Positions 25,013 to 31,674 of a stretch of 34,171 bases of DNA are shown in pieces (positions within the stretch are counted from its first letter, which is position 1; each line of letters begins with the position of its first letter). The stretch spans positions 1 through 34,171 of the forward strand of contig QZIZ01000078.1 of assembly GCA_003599195.1 (NCBI GenBank), in the 5' to 3' direction. Source of the DNA: Deltaproteobacteria bacterium. GTDB lineage: Bacteria > Desulfobacterota > Desulfobaccia > Desulfobaccales > 0-14-0-80-60-11. Both the position numbers and the translations under genes were made by a program. Under the pieces are notes generated by a model that ran no database searches, had not been told where the DNA came from, and saw only the letters and a list, made by a program, of their open reading frames with translations.

Positions 25013-25041
25013 AGTATATCGTGTTCCCAAAGTGGGAGCAA
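25013..25041 (-). promoter_or_regulatory. predicted promoter of higBA
   Basis: Read on the minus strand, TTGCTC (25041-25036) and TATACT (25018-25013) are separated by exactly 17 bp. The -10 box matches 5 of 6 consensus bases. The predicted transcription start falls on or next to the A of the higB ATG. Confidence 0.45.
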
Positions 25042-25077
25042 GAAGTCTTTGACTGGTTTTTGCCACTTGGTGAAAAA

Positions 25078-25755
25078 ATGATCACCGACCAGGAAATCAT
25101 CTTCAGGCTCATCCTGGCCTCCTTTCTGGGAGGGGCCGTGGGGCTGGAACGGGAGGTGCACGGCCGGCCCGCGGGCGTGAGGACCTATCTCCTCCTCTCT
25201 CTGGGCTCCGCCTTGATCATGATTATCTCCGAATACCTCTTCCATAAGTACCATGGCGGGGTTCCGGGCATCAATCTGCAGGTGGACCCGGGGCGCATCG
25301 CCGCCCAGGCCATCACCGGCATCGGTTTCCTGGGGGCCGGGGTAATCATCCGCAGTAAAGACACCATCCGGGGTTTGACCACCGCGGCCTGCGTCTGGGT
25401 GGTTTGCGCGGTGGGCCTGACTATCGGCGCGGGCTTTTATTTCTATGGCGGCGCGGTGGCGGCCATCACCGTGGTTTCTCTGGTGGGACTGAAACCGCTG
25501 GAGAAAAAATTGCCTCGGGATTGGTATCAGGAGATAACGGTGGTGTCCGCAGACCTGCCCGGCCAGTGGGAACGGATTCAGGAGATCATTGACCGGCACC
25601 GTTTAAAAGTCATCGATTTCGGCCTGAGTAATGACCTGGAAAAGAAGGAATTGACCCTGACCTTCCTGCTGCGGCAGCGGGCCGTGCACCCTCAACCCGA
25701 AGCCCTCCAAGAGGTCTTTGTTCTGGAGGGCGTCAAACGCGTGGATTTGAAATAG
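25078..25755 (+). CDS. MgtC/SapB-family membrane protein
   Basis: Membrane protein of the MgtC family, linked to growth at low magnesium and acid adaptation. About 225 aa, with four to five transmembrane segments in the N-terminal 125 residues (LILASFLGGAVGLERE, TYLLLSLGSALIMIISEYLF, the AITGIGFLGAGVIIRSK motif and AACVWVVCAVGLTIGAG) and a C-terminal soluble ACT-like domain. The signature GLERE…RPAGVRT is clear. I use the ATG at 25078; a GTG at 25021 is also in frame but neither has a strong ribosome binding site. It is divergent from higBA. Confidence 0.85.
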   Translation: MITDQEIIFRLILASFLGGAVGLEREVHGRPAGVRTYLLLSLGSALIMIISEYLFHKYHGGVPGINLQVDPGRIAAQAITGIGFLGAGVIIRSKDTIRGLTTAACVWVVCAVGLTIGAGFYFYGGAVAAITVVSLVGLKPLEKKLPRDWYQEITVVSADLPGQWERIQEIIDRHRLKVIDFGLSNDLEKKELTLTFLLRQRAVHPQPEALQEVFVLEGVKRVDLK

Positions 25756-25763
25756 CAAAATTC

Positions 25764-25795
25764 CCGGGGGAGGCGGCAGCGGCCGCCTCCCCCGG
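25764..25795. terminator. GC-rich hairpin after mgtC
   Basis: A 14-bp perfect stem (CCGGGGGAGGCGGC with its complement) and a 4-nt loop, 9 bp after the mgtC stop. It is followed by CCCCTCTTCC rather than a run of T, so intrinsic termination is plausible but not certain. Confidence 0.45.
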
Positions 25796-25842
25796 ATCCC
25801 CTCTTCCCCGCCGGTTTACCCTTTTTATCCGGCCGGATATTT

Positions 25843-25968
25843 ACAAGACGTAATAAGGAATTGCACATTCTGAATCTCTGCGCTCTCTGCGTCTCTGCGG
25901 TAAAAAGAATCACCGCAGAGACGCAGAGGACGCAGAGAATTATTATGTGCAATTAATTCGGCTCTGTC
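25843..25968 (+). repeat. CTCTGCG-type repeat, copy 2
   Basis: Long inverted repeat with arms TCTCTGCGCTCTCTGCG…GCGGT and ACCGCAGAGACGCAGAGG around AAAAAGAATC, flanked by outer words ACAAGACGTAATAAG and AATTGCACATTC. The inverted copy at 30583-30710 is near-identical across the core and shares the outer flanks, so the element boundary lies outside the palindrome. It lies in the tadG-mgtC gap. Confidence 0.8.
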
Positions 25969-25984
25969 TTTATCTCTTTGCCGT

Positions 25985-27310
25985 TTACTTCACAATCCGG
26001 GGCACGGAGGCAAACACGCCCACCTCGCTGGCCGCGGGGTTCATGTCCTTATAATCCTTTTGAAAAGGAGTGGGATTGCTGGTTTTATCCGTGCTGAAGT
26101 AATTCCCGTCCAGGGGTTCCATGGTCGCGTAACATTTTTTGCGGCAACTGGTACTCAGCGTTTGATCGCCGGTGGTGCAGTCGCTGGGACAGTCGACGGC
26201 CGTGATATCCACCGTAACGAACCCCTGGGTATAGACCGCGGGGGAGGTGTAGGCCGCGCAGGCATGGGCCTGGGACACTCCGGGGAGCAGCCTGGAGGCC
26301 AGCTTGAAGAAGGAATCCTGCGGCAGGGCCGAGGTTACCGGGGTGGTTTTATAGACCGGCAGGGTCACCCGCCATCTGCCGTTCGTATCCTTGTTGGCGT
26401 TATAACGGGTCTTCAGGAGATTATAGTTGCTTTTGATATTGTAGCCCCATTGCCATTCGCTGATGGGCCAGAGCCTGTCCCCCACTTTCTTCTGGGGAAA
26501 CCCAAGCCCGCCGCTGACCCCGGCCCCCTTGATATACTTCTGCAGTTGCGTCAGGCTGAGATCCGACTGTTGCGGGACAATGAGGGTGGCCCGGGTGGTG
26601 TCCAGGCTGCTGCCGCCTCTGTCGTAGAATCTATAAGTCTTGGGAAGGGCCGCGTAGGCCGGCTTGGGTCCGATCTTATCCAGAATCCGGTGAATACCGG
26701 TGAATTGAATCGGGTTGTCGGTCGTCCCATCGCCGCTGGCCCAGGTGGACGGCACGGCAATGGGGGGGCCGATGGAACTGGTGCCCGCCAGGCCCAGGTA
26801 GGCCACGGCCGTGGCCTCCACCGCCTTCTCGGCTCCGGTCCCCAGGACGTTGCCGAAGAAGGTGGCCACCTTGGGATTGGTCTCCGTGCCGGAGCGATGC
26901 ACCGTCACCTGCACGGCGTTCACCCCGGTGGCAACCGCGGAACAGCCGGTGGTGGTGAATTGCTTGGCGCTCAGGTCCCAGAGGCCCACAGTCACATCGG
27001 CCGGGGTAATCTTGATGGGATCCTCGGCTCCGAAGGTGTAATTCTTTTTGGCGCAATCGATGGCGGCCTGGGTGGCGGCAGGACAATTAACCGTGGCCAA
27101 GCCGCCGCCGCCATCCTGGATCAACTGCTTGGCTGCGGCCAGGGCCGCGCCGTCCGCCACGTTCTGCAGTTCGTTCCGCACCATGTAGAGCTGGCCCAGA
27201 TCTATCCCCAGGGCCATAAAGCCGACGAACGCCAGTAAGCCCAAGGCGACAATGGGGGCAATGGCTCCCTTTTCTCCTGACGCCCCGAAAAGAAACCTGA
27301 ATCTTTTCAT
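25985..27310 (-). CDS. TadG-like Flp pilus-assembly protein
   Basis: The 441-aa product opens with the TadG-type N-terminus: a short charged start, GAIAPIVALGLLAFVGFMALGIDLG (15-39, one transmembrane helix), then MVRNELQNVADGAALAAAKQL, the typical stretch after it. The large C-terminal part is extracytoplasmic, of unknown fold, with a cysteine cluster near residues 345-395 (CAAY, CPSDC, SCRKKC). It probably functions with TadE as a minor pilin or pilus anchor. AGGAGGAGGGG precedes the ATG at 27310. tadE is upstream in the same direction, separated by about 160 bp; no other tad genes are in the window. Confidence 0.82.
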   Translation of the reverse strand: MKRFRFLFGASGEKGAIAPIVALGLLAFVGFMALGIDLGQLYMVRNELQNVADGAALAAAKQLIQDGGGGLATVNCPAATQAAIDCAKKNYTFGAEDPIKITPADVTVGLWDLSAKQFTTTGCSAVATGVNAVQVTVHRSGTETNPKVATFFGNVLGTGAEKAVEATAVAYLGLAGTSSIGPPIAVPSTWASGDGTTDNPIQFTGIHRILDKIGPKPAYAALPKTYRFYDRGGSSLDTTRATLIVPQQSDLSLTQLQKYIKGAGVSGGLGFPQKKVGDRLWPISEWQWGYNIKSNYNLLKTRYNANKDTNGRWRVTLPVYKTTPVTSALPQDSFFKLASRLLPGVSQAHACAAYTSPAVYTQGFVTVDITAVDCPSDCTTGDQTLSTSCRKKCYATMEPLDGNYFSTDKTSNPTPFQKDYKDMNPAASEVGVFASVPRIVK

Positions 27311-27440
27311 GAACCCCTCCTCCTTTTAATTCTCCCAGCCTTGGGCCGGTAATGGTTTACCTATGCTGATCCGTTTTCCCTTAATTATTTATGTTTACAA
27401 ATTTATTAAGATCGAAATAATCCGACAATCAAAATCATTA

Positions 27441-27482
27441 AACGAATAGTGTCACCACTCCAACGAGGAGTGTCACCACTCC
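27441..27482 (-). repeat. 21-bp tandem repeat spanning the tadE stop codon
   Basis: Two direct copies, 27441-27461 and 27462-27482, differ at two positions. In the tadE transcript the first copy reads GGAGUG-GUGA-CACUCC, a 6-bp stem closed by a GNRA-type tetraloop holding the UGA stop codon; the second copy repeats it downstream with one mismatched pair. Confidence 0.7.
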
Positions 27483-27955
27483 CTGGCCATGGTGCACCTG
27501 GCTTGCAAATAGAGGATGTTGTCGATTCCCCCGGTAAACAAATTCTGGATTTTTGGCAGCATCATCAAATTTACCGGGATATTTTGCAGCGTTACCGTTA
27601 GCTGTGGGGGCGTAGGGGAAGTGTTCCAGGTGAAGGTGCAATTGCCGCTGGTCAAGGTGATGGGAGAACCGGCCGCATCCTTGATATTCAAATTCCTCAA
27701 GTAAGTCTGCATCCTGGTCCGGATATCGGTTTCGGTCCATGCCGCCACCACCGTCGCGCCGCTTATCTTCCCCTGGACTCCGGCCCGGGCGCCCTCCCGG
27801 GCGGCGTTGGTCAGGACCTCCTTTTCCCAAAAAAGAAAGCCCAGGTCGACGACGCCGGCGATGATCAACAGCAACAGGGGCAGGGCGATAGCCATCTCCA
27901 CGACGACTGCCCCCCTTTCGCTCCGTAACCCTGAATGGCGTTTAATCGCCGCCAC
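27473..27955 (-). CDS. TadE-like pilus-assembly protein
   Basis: The 160-aa product has the TadE signature: a short basic start, RSERGAVVVEMAIALPLLLLIIAGVVDLG (12-40) and then EVLTNAAREGARAG (46-59). Gly15 and Glu20 have the spacing of prepilin-peptidase sites, as in pseudopilins. The rest is a periplasmic or surface domain. The start is GTG at 27955. It follows two tandem cyclic-di-GMP riboswitches on the same strand and probably heads a tadE-tadG operon. A TadF-like paralogue is an alternative, but VVEMA favours TadE. Confidence 0.85.
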   Translation of the reverse strand: MAAIKRHSGLRSERGAVVVEMAIALPLLLLIIAGVVDLGFLFWEKEVLTNAAREGARAGVQGKISGATVVAAWTETDIRTRMQTYLRNLNIKDAAGSPITLTSGNCTFTWNTSPTPPQLTVTLQNIPVNLMMLPKIQNLFTGGIDNILYLQARCTMAREW

Positions 27956-28038
27956 GACCGACCTCGTCTGCCTGCATAATAGAACCCCGGAGGGGTTGTG
28001 CCGTTAGAGCCGTCAACATCTCTGGACCTTATGCCTCG

Positions 28039-28071
28039 AAAATCAAAAGGGGGCGACCGAAGTCGCACCCC
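28039..28071 (-). terminator. intrinsic terminator linked to the proximal riboswitch
   Basis: In the RNA, GGGGUGCGAC-UUCG-GUCGCCCCC forms a stem with one mismatch or bulge and a UUCG tetraloop, followed by UUUUGAUUUU. It lies 47 nt after the aptamer; the intervening sequence contains further hairpin-forming words (AATGC…GCATT) that could act as an antiterminator. Confidence 0.75.
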
Positions 28072-28118
28072 TGGGGTAGACAGAATGCCTCTGCGCAGAC
28101 AGAATGCTTCTGCATTTC

Positions 28119-28191
28119 GGCAATCCCGCTACCTTGGCCCGGGGGCTGTAGGCCGGAGACTTTGCGTCCTACCCTTTCGGAGTAGTTTGCC
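28119..28191 (-). promoter_or_regulatory. GEMM-I cyclic-di-GMP riboswitch, promoter-proximal to tadE (copy 2 of 2)
   Basis: The RNA 5' to 3' runs from 28191 down and carries the GEMM-I hallmarks: GGCAAAC, a GAAA tetraloop in CCGAAAGG, GGACGCAAAG-UCUCCGGCCUA, and GGUAGCGGG with closing AUUGCC pairing to the start. Length is 73 nt. A terminator follows at 28039-28071, and tadE starts 84 bp beyond that. The G before CAAAC is that of the cyclic-di-GMP type rather than the A of cGAMP-sensing variants. Class assignment is from these sequence motifs. Confidence 0.92.
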
Positions 28192-28281
28192 GTTATCGAT
28201 GCTTGGAACGATCCGTTACGTTACCGTCGTCTTTTAGATCCCCTTTGCTTGCCTCTCCGGAGCCGCGGCCGCCCGGAACTT

Positions 28282-28309
28282 AAAAGGGGCGGACCGAGGT
28301 CGCACCCCT
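28282..28309 (-). terminator. intrinsic terminator linked to the distal riboswitch
   Basis: In the RNA, GGGGUG(C)GAC-CUCG-GUCCGCCCC followed by UUUUAA, a GC-rich stem with a bulged C and a short U-run. It lies 46 nt after the distal aptamer and closely resembles the proximal terminator, consistent with duplication of the whole aptamer-terminator unit. Confidence 0.7.
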
Positions 28310-28355
28310 GGGATAGACAGAATGCCTTGGCGCAGACAAAAAGCCTTTGCATTTC

Positions 28356-28429
28356 GGCAATCCCGCTACCCTGGCCCGGGGGGCTGTAGGCCGGAGACTT
28401 TGCGTCCTACCCTTTCGGAGTAGTTTGCC
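28356..28429 (-). promoter_or_regulatory. GEMM-I cyclic-di-GMP riboswitch, distal (copy 1 of 2)
   Basis: Nearly the same sequence as the copy at 28119-28191, with the same GGCAAAC, GAAA tetraloop, GGACGCAAAG-UCUCCGGCCUA and GGUAGCGGG motifs. It lies about 240 bp further upstream on the same strand, with its own terminator at 28282-28309. Both upstream flanks share the word AGCATCGTTAA/AGCATCGATAA, so the duplicated unit includes sequence 5' of the aptamer. No promoter could be assigned with confidence between here and 28551. Confidence 0.92.
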
Positions 28430-28551
28430 ATTAACGATGCTCGGGAAAATAGACTTCTTTTATTGATGAATCGGCATGATCCTGGAAATCTTTAATTCCG
28501 GCGCGTTTGGGAATGCTCTCGTTTCCGGGACCCGAGGCGATAAGACCCTAT

Positions 28552-28815
28552 TCAGGCAACACAGGAATACTCTTGAAAAACTCGGATAGGATATTCTTTC
28601 TTCAACCTGGCCGCCAGCAGGTGATGGGTGTCCCACGCCTGGTCTTTGGTCTCCGTGAGCACTACCAATGCGGGTTTGGACCAGCTTTTCGGGAGATAGA
28701 AAAAATTGGCCTCGAAAATGGCGGTCTCAAAGGCGTTTTCGTCCTTGCAAATAGTGGAGATCACGAAACGCCTGCGGGTGGGCAAGTTTTTAATTTTATT
28801 AAATAAGCCTTTCAT
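28552..28815 (-). CDS. hypothetical protein, 87 aa
   Basis: Not recognised. Basic N-terminus (MKGLFNKIKNLPTRRRF), then a mixed alpha/beta region (VISTICKDENAFETAIF, PALVVLTETKDQAWDTHHLLAARLKKEYPIRV). No signal peptide or membrane segment. The start at 28815 lies 24 bp after the stop of the carboxypeptidase gene, on the same strand, so co-transcription is likely. A ribosome binding site is weak or absent. Confidence 0.5.
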   Translation of the reverse strand: MKGLFNKIKNLPTRRRFVISTICKDENAFETAIFEANFFYLPKSWSKPALVVLTETKDQAWDTHHLLAARLKKEYPIRVFQEYSCVA

Positions 28816-28839
28816 CAGCGGTAAAACCCTGCCGAATGA

Positions 28840-29820
28840 TTACTGCTCATGGTTCTTGGATTTCTTTTTGGACTTGCTTTTCTTTTTAGCGGGCAGAGAG
28901 GCAACAGAGCCCTTCCGTACTTTGGGGGAGCCGTTGCCGCCGGCCACAACCTGTTTGCCTAGATGTTTTTTGGCAAACCTGAGCTTTTCCTCTTGGGGCG
29001 GCAGCTTGGCGATGGGAGAACCCTCCAACTCAAAGCCTTTGGCGATCAGAGGCCGGAGATCCGCCCATTTCTGCTGGCTGCCCATCAAGGAGATGATGAC
29101 GGCGTGGCCGTCTTTACGGAACAGGCCGACATACGTATGCCGGGAGGCCCTGGTAAAACCGGTCTTCCCGGCCACCGCCAGGGGGGTGGTAAAGAGGAAG
29201 CGGTTATGGTTGCGCAGTTCCCGCTCACCCTGGATGTGGTGATACTTGGTGCCCATGATCTTGGCCAGTTCGGGGTATTGCATGGCTTTGCGAAAAATGA
29301 GGGCCAGATCCTGGGCCGTAGAGTATTGGTTTTCCGCGGGCAGGCCGTTGGCGGTGGCCAGGGTGGTGCGATAAGCTCCCAAAGTCCGCACCCAGCGGGT
29401 CAGATCCTTGGCAAAGGTCTCTTCGCTGCCGCTCACCCGTTCCGCCAGGGCCCGGGCTGCGTCATTGGCGGAATTGAGCAACAGGGCATAGAGCAATTCC
29501 TCCACGGTATAGACCTCGCCGGCCTTGATGCCGATCTTGGAGGGCGGAGCCGCGGCCGCGTTGGCGCTGACCCTCACCTTATCGTCCAATTTCAGGTGCT
29601 CACACACGTACATGGCGGTCATCACCTTGAGGGTGCTGGCGGGAGGGAGGAAGAGTTGAGGGTTGTAAGCCAACAGGATGGCGCCGGTATCGGCGTCCAT
29701 GATCACAAAGGAGCGGGCTGTGAGGTTCATGCCCTCTTCCGCCCTCGCCGCCAAAACCGGCGCCAGGAGCAGGAGGGCCAGAGCCGCGGCCCAAAGATGC
29801 TGCTTAAAGCTCAATCTCAT
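28840..29820 (-). CDS. D-alanyl-D-alanine carboxypeptidase (peptidase S11, penicillin-binding protein)
   Basis: Trims the terminal D-Ala of peptidoglycan pentapeptides in the periplasm. The 326-aa product has a signal peptide (about 1-27, ending ARA), the active-site S62-T-L-K65, the SAN triad in LNSANDAARAL, and KTG in VAGKTGFTRAS. The short domain and Lys-rich tail (KKKSKSKKKSKNHEQ) replace the beta-rich domain and amphipathic anchor of E. coli DacA, so it is the small DacA/DacF type. Start ATG at 29820; longer in-frame starts add an unlikely Arg/Pro-rich N-terminus. It is followed by the 87-aa gene. Confidence 0.9.
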   Translation of the reverse strand: MRLSFKQHLWAAALALLLLAPVLAARAEEGMNLTARSFVIMDADTGAILLAYNPQLFLPPASTLKVMTAMYVCEHLKLDDKVRVSANAAAAPPSKIGIKAGEVYTVEELLYALLLNSANDAARALAERVSGSEETFAKDLTRWVRTLGAYRTTLATANGLPAENQYSTAQDLALIFRKAMQYPELAKIMGTKYHHIQGERELRNHNRFLFTTPLAVAGKTGFTRASRHTYVGLFRKDGHAVIISLMGSQQKWADLRPLIAKGFELEGSPIAKLPPQEEKLRFAKKHLGKQVVAGGNGSPKVRKGSVASLPAKKKSKSKKKSKNHEQ

Positions 29821-29848
29821 GCATAACCCTGTGACGTGATCTAATGCC

Positions 29849-29944
29849 GATTCGCAATCAAACGGCGATTTTTTGCAGGGGCGAACCTTGTCTTCGCCCG
29901 GGCGTTCAGGGCGAACCCGAGGTCCGCCCCTGCGACTGCGAATG
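29849..29944. repeat. inverted-repeat element upstream of the carboxypeptidase gene
   Basis: GCAGGGGCGAACC (about 29875-29887) and GGTCCGCCCCTGC (29921-29933) pair; outer words ATTCGCA and TGCGAAT extend the pairing. An internal GGGCGAACCCGAGG-like copy is also present. A repeat of the mobile palindrome type, in the 265-bp gap that also contains the upstream region of the carboxypeptidase gene. Confidence 0.55.
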
Positions 29945-30023
29945 GGTATAAGCCGGGCGCCTCCAAGGGCCAACGGCCATTGATTTATTATTATGCTCAA
30001 TCTGCGCGGGTTTGGCAATGCAG

Positions 30024-30073
30024 AAAAAGCCCGGCCCTGGCATTTGCCGAGATATCGGGCGGTTTTGCCGGGC
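30024..30073 (-). terminator. intrinsic terminator after the thioredoxin-like gene
   Basis: On the minus strand GCCCGGC (30073-30067) pairs with GCCGGGC (30035-30029), with about 31 nt between, followed by TTTTT (30028-30024). It lies 12 bp after the stop of the thioredoxin-like gene. Confidence 0.55.
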
Positions 30074-30085
30074 CGCTTTTCCGCT

Positions 30086-30427
30086 TCAGGCTGCTTTTTC
30101 CAGTTCCAGGAGGTATTCCGCGGGCGGGAAAAATCCGGCAAACCGGCGCAGCTCCTTGCCCTCCGAGGAGAAGACGAGGGTGGTGGGCGCGCCTCTGACT
30201 TCCAGTTTCTGCACCAGGTCCATGCGGCTGCGGCCCTCGATGCGCACCGGGATAAACCGGGAATTTAAGGCCGCAGCCACCACCGGGTCCTGGTGGGTTT
30301 CCCGGTCCAGCCGGGCGCAATGGGAGCAGCCTTCCAGATAAAGTTCCAATAACAACGGACGGTTGGCCTTCTTTGCCTCTTCCTGGGCCTCTTCCCAATT
30401 ACCGCGCCATTCAATGGTTGCCGCCAT
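30086..30427 (-). CDS. thioredoxin-fold protein with CSHC motif
   Basis: The 113-aa product has a thioredoxin fold with the redox motif C34-S-H-C37 (LEGCSHCARLD) and the cis-proline in RGAPTTLVF (P81). It lacks a signal peptide, so it is probably cytoplasmic. The dipeptide between the cysteines (SH) differs from GP of classical thioredoxin and is nearer DsbD-gamma or thioredoxin-like families. AAAGGAGA precedes the ATG at 30427 and rules out an ATG 9 codons upstream. Substrate unknown. Confidence 0.82.
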   Translation of the reverse strand: MAATIEWRGNWEEAQEEAKKANRPLLLELYLEGCSHCARLDRETHQDPVVAAALNSRFIPVRIEGRSRMDLVQKLEVRGAPTTLVFSSEGKELRRFAGFFPPAEYLLELEKAA

Positions 30428-30500
30428 AAAGTCTCCTTTGCCTGCAGAATTCATCTTACCTTAATCATCTTCTCCAGGAAAAAAAGGGGCGGGGAGGAAA

Positions 30501-30533
30501 AGTTGCGGGTTGCGGGTTGCGAGTTCCGAGTTT
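30501..30533. repeat. 7-bp-period array (GGGTTGC type)
   Basis: GTTGCGG-GTTGCGG-GTTGCGA-GTTCCGA words in tandem. The same GGGTTGC word occurs in the arrays at 17035-17243. No inverted partner is seen nearby. Confidence 0.6.
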
Positions 30534-30582
30534 TACCCAAGCTTGGTCTAAGCGGCGCTCGGCCTGAAGGTAAGGATACTAT

Positions 30583-30710
30583 ACAGGCCGACATAATTAA
30601 TTGGACATTATCATTCTCTGCGTCCTCTGCGTCTCTGCGGTGATTCTTTTTACCGCAGAGACGCAGAGAGCGCAGAGATTCAGGATGTACAATTACTTAT
30701 GACGCCTTGT
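30583..30710 (-). repeat. CTCTGCG-type repeat, copy 3 (inverted relative to copy 2)
   Basis: Reverse complement of the element at 25843-25968 across the palindromic core and the flanking words (ACAAGGCGTCATAAGTAATTG, AATTAATT and CGGCCTGT). The pair would allow recombination that inverts the 4.6-kb segment between them. Confidence 0.8.
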
Positions 30711-30723
30711 GTAAGAATAATTC

Positions 30724-30745
30724 GCACAGGATAGAAAGCCTGTGC
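30724..30745 (-). terminator. short hairpin at the stop of the HAD gene
   Basis: GCACAGG and CCTGTGC (7 bp, 8-nt loop) followed on the minus strand by GAATTATT. It touches the stop codon of the HAD hydrolase gene. It could be a weak terminator or a degenerate repeat. Confidence 0.4.
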
Positions 30746-31449
30746 TACCGCTTAAAATGGGTGCGGATATATTCCGGAATTTCCCGGAGGTTCCGGATGC
30801 GGGGCACCTGAGCGTGGTGCAGGCAATCCCCCCGGTCGATGAGGATCACCGGCATGCCGATGGCCTGGGGGCCGGCCACGTCCGCTTCCGGGTCATTGCC
30901 CACGTACAGGGCCTCGGCAGGTTCAACTCTCAAGGCCCTGAGGGCATGGGCATAGATTTGGGGGTCGGGTTTGCGGATAAAATAACGGGAGGAAAGAACA
31001 ATGGTGTCTAAATACTTATTTAAATCCAACATGCGGATTTCCGGTTCGCTGAAGACCCACTGGGCATCGGACACGACTCCCAGAAGATAGTCGCCGTTCA
31101 AGGCCTCCAGAACCGGCAGGGTGTCCGCAAACAACCCGAACCGGCGTCGGGTGAGGGACCTGAAGAGGCGGGCCAGCCACACCACCAGAGACCTTTCCGG
31201 CTGCTTGCGCCAGCCTTCCACCAGGATCTCCTCAAAGACCTGGAAGACATCGACTTCGCCGAAGGGACCGGGATATGCCATCATTTTTTCCGCGGTCTTT
31301 TCCTGATACTTGGCCGCCAACTGCTCCGGCTGGTAATAGATCTCGTAATAGCTCAAAAACTGGCTCAAGATGTGATACGTGGAGAAGTCCCACTCATCCG
31401 TCCAGATATCCACCAGGGTGCCGTAGAGGTCAAAGAGAACCGCCTGCAT
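30745..31449 (-). CDS. HAD-superfamily hydrolase
   Basis: The 234-aa product shows the four HAD motifs: motif I DLYGTLVD (nucleophile D7), motif II VVSDA, motif III lysine in RKPDP and motif IV GNDPEADV. The residue two after the nucleophile is tyrosine (D-L-Y-G-T), as in haloacid-dehalogenase-like members, instead of the aspartate acid/base typical of phosphatases; substrate is therefore uncertain. A helical cap lies at about 15-110. Start at 31449 (MQAVLFDLYG). Confidence 0.85.
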   Translation of the reverse strand: MQAVLFDLYGTLVDIWTDEWDFSTYHILSQFLSYYEIYYQPEQLAAKYQEKTAEKMMAYPGPFGEVDVFQVFEEILVEGWRKQPERSLVVWLARLFRSLTRRRFGLFADTLPVLEALNGDYLLGVVSDAQWVFSEPEIRMLDLNKYLDTIVLSSRYFIRKPDPQIYAHALRALRVEPAEALYVGNDPEADVAGPQAIGMPVILIDRGDCLHHAQVPRIRNLREIPEYIRTHFKR

Positions 31450-31459
31450 GGTGAGTACC

Positions 31460-31533
31460 GTTTTTAGTTTTTAGTTTTTAGTTTTTAGTTTTTAGTTTTT
31501 CGCTTTTCGCTTTTCGCTGTTCGCTGTTCGCTT
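31460..31533. repeat. 7-bp-period array (TTTTTAG / CTTTTCG types)
   Basis: About five perfect TTTTTAG-type units, then TTTTCGC and TGTTCGC units, in tandem without an inverted partner. It lies in the gap between the divergent HAD and HpnI-like genes; the rest of 31450-31674 shows no gene. Confidence 0.8.
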
Positions 31534-31674
31534 GCCGTATTATTGCTTCTTACTTTGCGTCTTGGCGCAGGTCTGCTTTCCCGGAGCATGTGCTCATGCA
31601 ATTTTTTCCCGGCCCTTAGTTCCTGTATTCCCTATCGTTTTTATCGGGAGATGGTATGATAAGGTAAAATCTTT

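Larger units (their letters stand above)
30428..30744. other. gene-free gap between the thioredoxin-like and HAD genes
   Basis: 317 bp with the 7-bp-word array at 30501-30533, the CTCTGCG-type repeat at 30583-30710 and a small hairpin at 30724-30745. No gene is visible. Confidence 0.65.

Noticed and set aside
26060-27238. Plus-strand open frame opposite tadG
   Set aside because: Gly/Arg/His-rich antisense frame; the minus-strand frame has the clear TadG N-terminus and a strong ribosome binding site.
29821-30141. N-terminal extension of the carboxypeptidase by 107 codons
   Set aside because: The extension is Arg/Pro-rich and runs through a repeat, whereas the ATG at 29820 is followed at once by a normal signal peptide.
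31460-31533. CRISPR array
   Set aside because: The repeat unit is 7 bp with no spacers, so it is a simple tandem repeat; no cas genes are present.
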